Source of the DNA: Paenibacillus montaniterrae
GTDB lineage: Bacteria > Bacillota > Bacilli > Paenibacillales > Paenibacillaceae
Assembly: GCF_018403185.1 (NCBI RefSeq)
Contig: NZ_BOSE01000008.1
Span: 62,001 to 126,000 of the forward strand
Direction of reading: 5' to 3'
Length of the DNA: 64,000 bases
Shown here one piece after another: positions 59,883 through 64,000 of this stretch; position 1 is the stretch's first letter, and every line of letters starts with the position of its first letter. The notes under the pieces are model-generated. The model was not told where the DNA came from, did no database searches, and saw only the letters and a list, made by a program, of their open reading frames with translations. The position numbers and the translations under genes are program-made.

Positions 59883-61613
59883 TTATTTGGTCGTGATACG
59901 TACCGTGCTTGTCGCTGAATCCCACTTCACATCAGCTCCAAGCGCTTCACTAACAAAGCGGATCGGAACCATCGTCGCTTGATTGATCACTTTAGGCGCA
60001 GTGTTCAGCTCGGTCTTTTTCCCGCCAATAGTAGCGATTTTGGAATCTATCGTCAATTTGATGACCACACCATTCTTCTCGGAGGTGACGGTGCGCGTGG
60101 AGCCATTCCACTTGACCTCACTGCCAAGCGCTTCAAAAATGCCGCGCATCGGGACGAGAACACTGCCGTTCACCATTACTGGCGGCTGTTCATACGACTG
60201 CGGCACACCATCGATTTCAACATCAATACCTGATACATTTGGCATGCTGATCACATTGCCGCTCCCATCGTATACGGTCATTTTGGCAGAAGCTGTGCCC
60301 GAGTCCAGTGTCAGCTGGAACGAAGCGGTCGAGCCGCTAGCGACATACTGCTGGGACGTCTTTACAGACATCGACTTGCCTGCCGAATTATAAGGAGTAA
60401 CCTTAACAGTGAACGTTTGTCCTTTGCTGCCGTTCGTAACAGCTCCGGTAATGTAGCTTTTGCCGTTAAGCTGGTACATCCCGTAGCCCCAGCCTTTAGG
60501 GTTTTGATAGCCTCCAGCGGCCAGCGCCCTCACCTTTTTGACGCTAGAGCCTGCCTGCAGCGTCGTTTCAAAGGTGCCGACATGTTGATGCGCCGAATAT
60601 TGACTGCTTGCTCTAACCTCTATTAATTTCCCTCCCGCATCAAAGCCATAAACGACAACTCCAGCAGTTTTGCTTGAGCCGCCGTTCTCAAGCGCAGAGG
60701 TAACTAGCCATTTGCCGTCCGTCAAGCGAGAACCAGTAGAAAGCAGCTCCAGATCTGTAGCCTTGCCGGTAGCAAACGCCTTAACGCTTGCAACCTGAGC
60801 GCCGGCTTTAAACGTGACATCAAAATTCCCAACATTCTGTCTCGCCAAATAGCCTTGCGCAGTCCTTGTCTCGATCAGCTTCCCATTTTTGTCGTAGCCC
60901 TCAAAGACTACTCCGATCGTACGGCTCGAGCCACCGTTTTCAACGCTTGCCGTTGCGGTTACTTTGCCAGCGGCAGATGCGACTCCGTGCCCGAGCAGCG
61001 TAATGACTTTGGCTTCTCCTGTCGTCTCCACCTTAACCGAATCAATCAAATCCTTATGCTTCAATTGAATATTGAAGCTGCCGCTTGAATGGTTTGCAAG
61101 GTAGGCGTTCGCAGCCTTCACTTCTACCGTGCGACCAGCCTTATCAAGTCCGTAAGCCACCATACCGGCAACCTGACTGGAGCCGCCGTTTTCAACAACG
61201 CCCGTCACTTCCAAATAATCACCATTTGCGCGGCTGCCTGATGCCAGCAGTGCAAGGTAGGATTTGTTGCCGATCGGCTGCACCTCAACCGATTTAATGC
61301 TTGAACCGCTGTCCAACATAATTTCTAATACTGCGGTTTTGTCGCGCATGATAAATTCCGTCTTGCCTTTTACTTCAATCCTGTTCCCCTGTCCATCCAA
61401 ACCAATCGCAACGGCGCCGCCGACCTGACTGGCGCCATCATTGCGCACATCGACTGTCACCTTCATTTTCGAGTCGACCAGCTCGTAATTTGAGTTCAAA
61501 ATTTGAAATTGTCCCGCAGCCTCTGCCTGGCTAACGCCCAGCCCTAGCAGCGGCAGCGCCAACAACGCCAGCATGACGGTGTAAAGCGTCAACCTTTTCA
61601 CAAAAATTTGCAA
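59883..61613 (-). CDS. Secreted repeat protein with copper-amine-oxidase-like stalk domain
   Basis: A 576-residue exported protein with a signal peptide ending near VSQAEAAG. About five repeats of some 80 residues follow, each with NGGSSxxxGVVxxGxD-like cores (for example ENGGSSQVAGMVAYGLDKAG). The C-terminal 110 residues are the Cu-amine-oxidase N-terminal (stalk) domain, twice carrying VPMRGIFEALGSEVKW/VPIRFVSEALGADVKW. No catalytic domain is present; the role is probably structural or adhesive at the wall. The start is TTG at 61613, eight bases after AAGGAG; the upstream GTG has no room for a ribosome-binding site. Confidence 0.83.
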   Translation of the reverse strand: MQIFVKRLTLYTVMLALLALPLLGLGVSQAEAAGQFQILNSNYELVDSKMKVTVDVRNDGASQVGGAVAIGLDGQGNRIEVKGKTEFIMRDKTAVLEIMLDSGSSIKSVEVQPIGNKSYLALLASGSRANGDYLEVTGVVENGGSSQVAGMVAYGLDKAGRTVEVKAANAYLANHSSGSFNIQLKHKDLIDSVKVETTGEAKVITLLGHGVASAAGKVTATASVENGGSSRTIGVVFEGYDKNGKLIETRTAQGYLARQNVGNFDVTFKAGAQVASVKAFATGKATDLELLSTGSRLTDGKWLVTSALENGGSSKTAGVVVYGFDAGGKLIEVRASSQYSAHQHVGTFETTLQAGSSVKKVRALAAGGYQNPKGWGYGMYQLNGKSYITGAVTNGSKGQTFTVKVTPYNSAGKSMSVKTSQQYVASGSTASFQLTLDSGTASAKMTVYDGSGNVISMPNVSGIDVEIDGVPQSYEQPPVMVNGSVLVPMRGIFEALGSEVKWNGSTRTVTSEKNGVVIKLTIDSKIATIGGKKTELNTAPKVINQATMVPIRFVSEALGADVKWDSATSTVRITTK

Positions 61614-61901
61614 TTCTAACACTCCTTATCAACATATAAACATCACAGCAATGAAATCTGAACGAGCGACCTGCTTCTCGTTCATCAGTGACCATTATAG
61701 TATTGATAGGTAGTTGATAAAATAGGAATAATTTACTGAATTCTGGAAATTCGAGATCGGCTTACGAATTTCTATCGCTCCTGCAACTACAACTGGGCAA
61801 TGTTTTTATATAATTTAATAGCTACTGCGAAGATGGCGTGGGACTTCCGTATCAGGCTAGAAAGTTCTAGGGTAAAAGCTGACGAGTCCTGTTCCCCTTA
61901 C

Positions 61902-63707
61902 CTACTGCAACGGTTTATAGCCGTAATCCGGAATAGCCGTCCAACGCTTCCTTAAGTAGTGAGCTGCAGCCTTCGGTTTGCGATCACGGGTAAACACACC
62001 CTTTTTATTGCCATTAACCCGGCGAATATGCTGGCTTGTCGCAAAATCTGCAAAGTTCCAAACATGCTCGCCCACAAAGCTATCAATGCCATCAAATACT
62101 TCGTGATTGACGCGCAAATATTCGCTTTGAAATTCCTCAGTAAACAAGACCGGATTCACTTCATGGAAGCCAGCGATCGTATCAGCACCATATTCCGTCA
62201 TAATCATCGGCTTTCCAGGGCAACGCTTCACCCAAGCGTCCAGCTCGGCCTTAAGCATAACTTTTGCCACTTCCAGATCACCGCTATATTCATACCAGCC
62301 ATAGTAACGATTTAATCCCAGCACATCTACGATTTCAGCTATTTTATCCTGCTCCGGACTTGAACCGATATAGGTTACAATCATGACCGGCCTTGACTGC
62401 GGATCGATTTTCTTCGTCAAATCGACTAGCGGCTTGAAATACTCATACGCGCCTTCCTCTTCCGTTGCAGCTTCGTTGGCTATCGACCACATGACAACGC
62501 ACGGATGGTTTTTGTCGCGTGCAACCATATCCATTAGCACATCCTGATGATGCTCAAACGTTTTTACTCTTGCCCAGGTGCTATCCTCCTTGGCAATGGC
62601 TCCCGTAGCATGGAAATTAAAATGCACGCCTACTGCCGGCGTTTCATTAATGACGACGATACCCTCTCTGTCGGCAAGCCGCATTAACTCTTCCGAATAA
62701 GGGTAATGGGATGTGCGGAACGAATTGGCGCCGATCCATTTCATTAGGTTAAAATCGATAATATTTACCGCCTCTGCAAAGCCGCGTCCGTGAATAGGGG
62801 AATCCTCATGCTTGCCGAATCCTTTAAAGTAAAATGGCTTTCCGTTAATTAGAAATTTCCCGTCTCTTACCTCTACTGTACGAACGCCAAAAGGCTCCTC
62901 ATATACATCAACGACTTGTCCATCGCGTAATAGCTCAACCTTCAGCGTATATAAATAAGCATTTAACGGCTCCCATAATTGAACGTTGTCGAACTCAAGT
63001 CGGCCCTTGGAACCCGCTCCGCTTACAACCTCATTCCCTGCTTCATCCATTACGGTTACCTTAATCGCAGCAGTGTCACCAGCCGTATCAATCGCGTAAT
63101 CTACAACAGCGCTTGCTCCTTTATAATCCGCTGTAATAACGACATCCTTAATAAATGTTTTTGGCGTAGTATAAAGCTTGATCGGCCGCTGCAGCCCGGC
63201 ATAGTTGAAGAAATCAAAGTTCGGCAAATTGCGAACAACTTTTCCTAGACCTGCAACCTCCTCTTCCTGATAAATCCCGATCGGCAAAGTAGAATCATCT
63301 AAAATATTGTTCAAGGCAACCGTAATTCTCAGCTTGTTATGTTCAATATAATCATTGACCAGCACTTCAAAGGGTAAAAATCCTCCTTTATGCTCGATCG
63401 AAAAAGCGCCATTCAAATACACTTTAGCCAAATGTGTCGCTGAACCAAAACGAAGCACAATTCGTTCGCTTTGCAGCACAGTAGGGATGCTTATCTCCTT
63501 CTCGTACCATACCCAACCGACATGACTATGAATTTCCTGTTTAACACCAATATCGTTATAGGAAGCAGGCACAGCCATTGGAATCGTATCGGTTAATCTC
63601 GTACGATACCATTGCTCCTCAAAGCCTGTACCGTTATCCAGCTTAAACTCCCAAACCCCGCTCAAATCAATGACACTTCGAGTTGCAGTGTTGATTGGAA
63701 ATAACAT
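61902..63707 (-). CDS. uidA: Beta-glucuronidase (GH2)
   Basis: A 601-residue GH2 enzyme, the length of E. coli GusA (603). Acid/base E412 (WSIANEAATEEE) and nucleophile E505 (MIMTEYGADT) match the E. coli residues 413 and 504. The NxK motif (N567, K569 in VNGNKKGVFTRDRKPK), which grips the glucuronate carboxylate, is intact, so glucuronide specificity is well supported. No signal peptide. It would hydrolyse imported glucuronides, including those released from xylan or pectin. It follows an AraC gene on the same strand. GGGGAGAGG precedes the ATG. Confidence 0.92.
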   Translation of the reverse strand: MLFPINTATRSVIDLSGVWEFKLDNGTGFEEQWYRTRLTDTIPMAVPASYNDIGVKQEIHSHVGWVWYEKEISIPTVLQSERIVLRFGSATHLAKVYLNGAFSIEHKGGFLPFEVLVNDYIEHNKLRITVALNNILDDSTLPIGIYQEEEVAGLGKVVRNLPNFDFFNYAGLQRPIKLYTTPKTFIKDVVITADYKGASAVVDYAIDTAGDTAAIKVTVMDEAGNEVVSGAGSKGRLEFDNVQLWEPLNAYLYTLKVELLRDGQVVDVYEEPFGVRTVEVRDGKFLINGKPFYFKGFGKHEDSPIHGRGFAEAVNIIDFNLMKWIGANSFRTSHYPYSEELMRLADREGIVVINETPAVGVHFNFHATGAIAKEDSTWARVKTFEHHQDVLMDMVARDKNHPCVVMWSIANEAATEEEGAYEYFKPLVDLTKKIDPQSRPVMIVTYIGSSPEQDKIAEIVDVLGLNRYYGWYEYSGDLEVAKVMLKAELDAWVKRCPGKPMIMTEYGADTIAGFHEVNPVLFTEEFQSEYLRVNHEVFDGIDSFVGEHVWNFADFATSQHIRRVNGNKKGVFTRDRKPKAAAHYLRKRWTAIPDYGYKPLQ

Positions 63708-63756
63708 GAAAACCTCTCCCCTTTTCTTCTCATAGCGGCATTAATAATAACCTTGC

Positions 63757-64000
63757 TTATGGTTCACGGCTCCCGCGCTTATACTCCATTGGCGACGCAC
63801 CAAAATACTTTTTGAACACCTTTATAAAATAGCCTTTATCCTCGAAGCCGAGCTTGTCCGCAATTTTTTCGATACTCTCATTCGTATTATCGATAAGCTT
63901 TTTTGCTTCCTCTATTTTCATCTGGTTGACGTAATCAATGAAATTCATTTGCGCATGCTGTTTAAAGATTCTGCTAAAATAGCTCGGATTTAAATGCAGA
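63757..64000 (-). CDS. AraC family regulator, partial at right edge (C-terminal domain)
   Basis: The frame enters from the right edge with LHLNPSYFSRIFKQHAQMNF and continues IDYVNQMKIEEAKKLIDNTN, ESIEKIADKLGFEDKGYFIK and YFGASPMEYKRGSREP. This is the second half of an AraC DNA-binding domain, as in YesN-type response regulators. The N-terminus lies outside the window. It ends 50 bases before the beta-glucuronidase gene on the same strand and is its likely activator. Confidence 0.85.
   Translation of the reverse strand, partial: LHLNPSYFSRIFKQHAQMNFIDYVNQMKIEEAKKLIDNTNESIEKIADKLGFEDKGYFIKVFKKYFGASPMEYKRGSREP

Overview
The window looks like a chromosomal segment of a plant-polysaccharide-degrading Gram-positive bacterium of the Paenibacillus type. 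The grounds are strong AGGAGG-type ribosome-binding sites, several TTG/GTG starts, lipoprotein solute-binding proteins with LplB/LplC-like permeases, YesM/YesN-type two-component proteins, many AraC regulators and moderate GC. No rRNA, tRNA, CRISPR array, phage gene or transposase was seen. The genus is an inference.

Layout. 1-2619: a GH115 (xylan alpha-glucuronidase-like) gene running off the left edge. 2807-7541: a DUF1697-metNIQ methionine-uptake operon and a TetR-fabF pair. 7754-10922: a surface-glycan operon (two twin GT2 glycosyltransferases, a CapE-like dehydratase, an RmlD-like reductase). 10986-15636: two small hypothetical genes, then a GH2 glycosidase divergent from an ArsR-type regulator. 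15730-29648: an arabinan-type cluster: ABC importer (binding protein plus two permeases), GH43, and a binding protein-histidine kinase-response regulator trio resembling AraPST of Geobacillus, then two more GH43 enzymes. 29745-36305: a second importer, an AraC regulator and a secreted PL4 rhamnogalacturonan lyase. 36388-40266: Mn catalase, a lone trpB and mqo. 40471-43789: two arrays of an unusual dispersed repeat flanking a GNAT gene and a GH105 gene. 43800-51737: a third LplABC-type importer, a paralogous extra lipoprotein and a membrane-bound AraC regulator. 51846-61613: TetR/AraC regulators with small enzyme genes, several with clear operators, and a repeat-containing copper-amine-oxidase-like stalk protein. 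61902-64000: GH2 beta-glucuronidase and the end of another AraC gene.

How it works together. Secreted enzymes (PL4 lyase, GH43-CBM-ricin) would cut pectin and arabinan side chains. Three importers would bring in oligosaccharides, all lacking a local ATPase gene. Enzymes without signal peptides (GH43, GH105, GH2, GH115, GUS) would finish the breakdown inside. Control would come from binding-protein-linked sensing, AraC proteins and candidate CcpA (cre) sites.

The most unusual element is the repeat family at 40683-41244 and 43233-43789. Six copies of two alternating subtypes carry matching changes in opposite arms of predicted stems, which argues for a conserved folded RNA (or DNA) structure.
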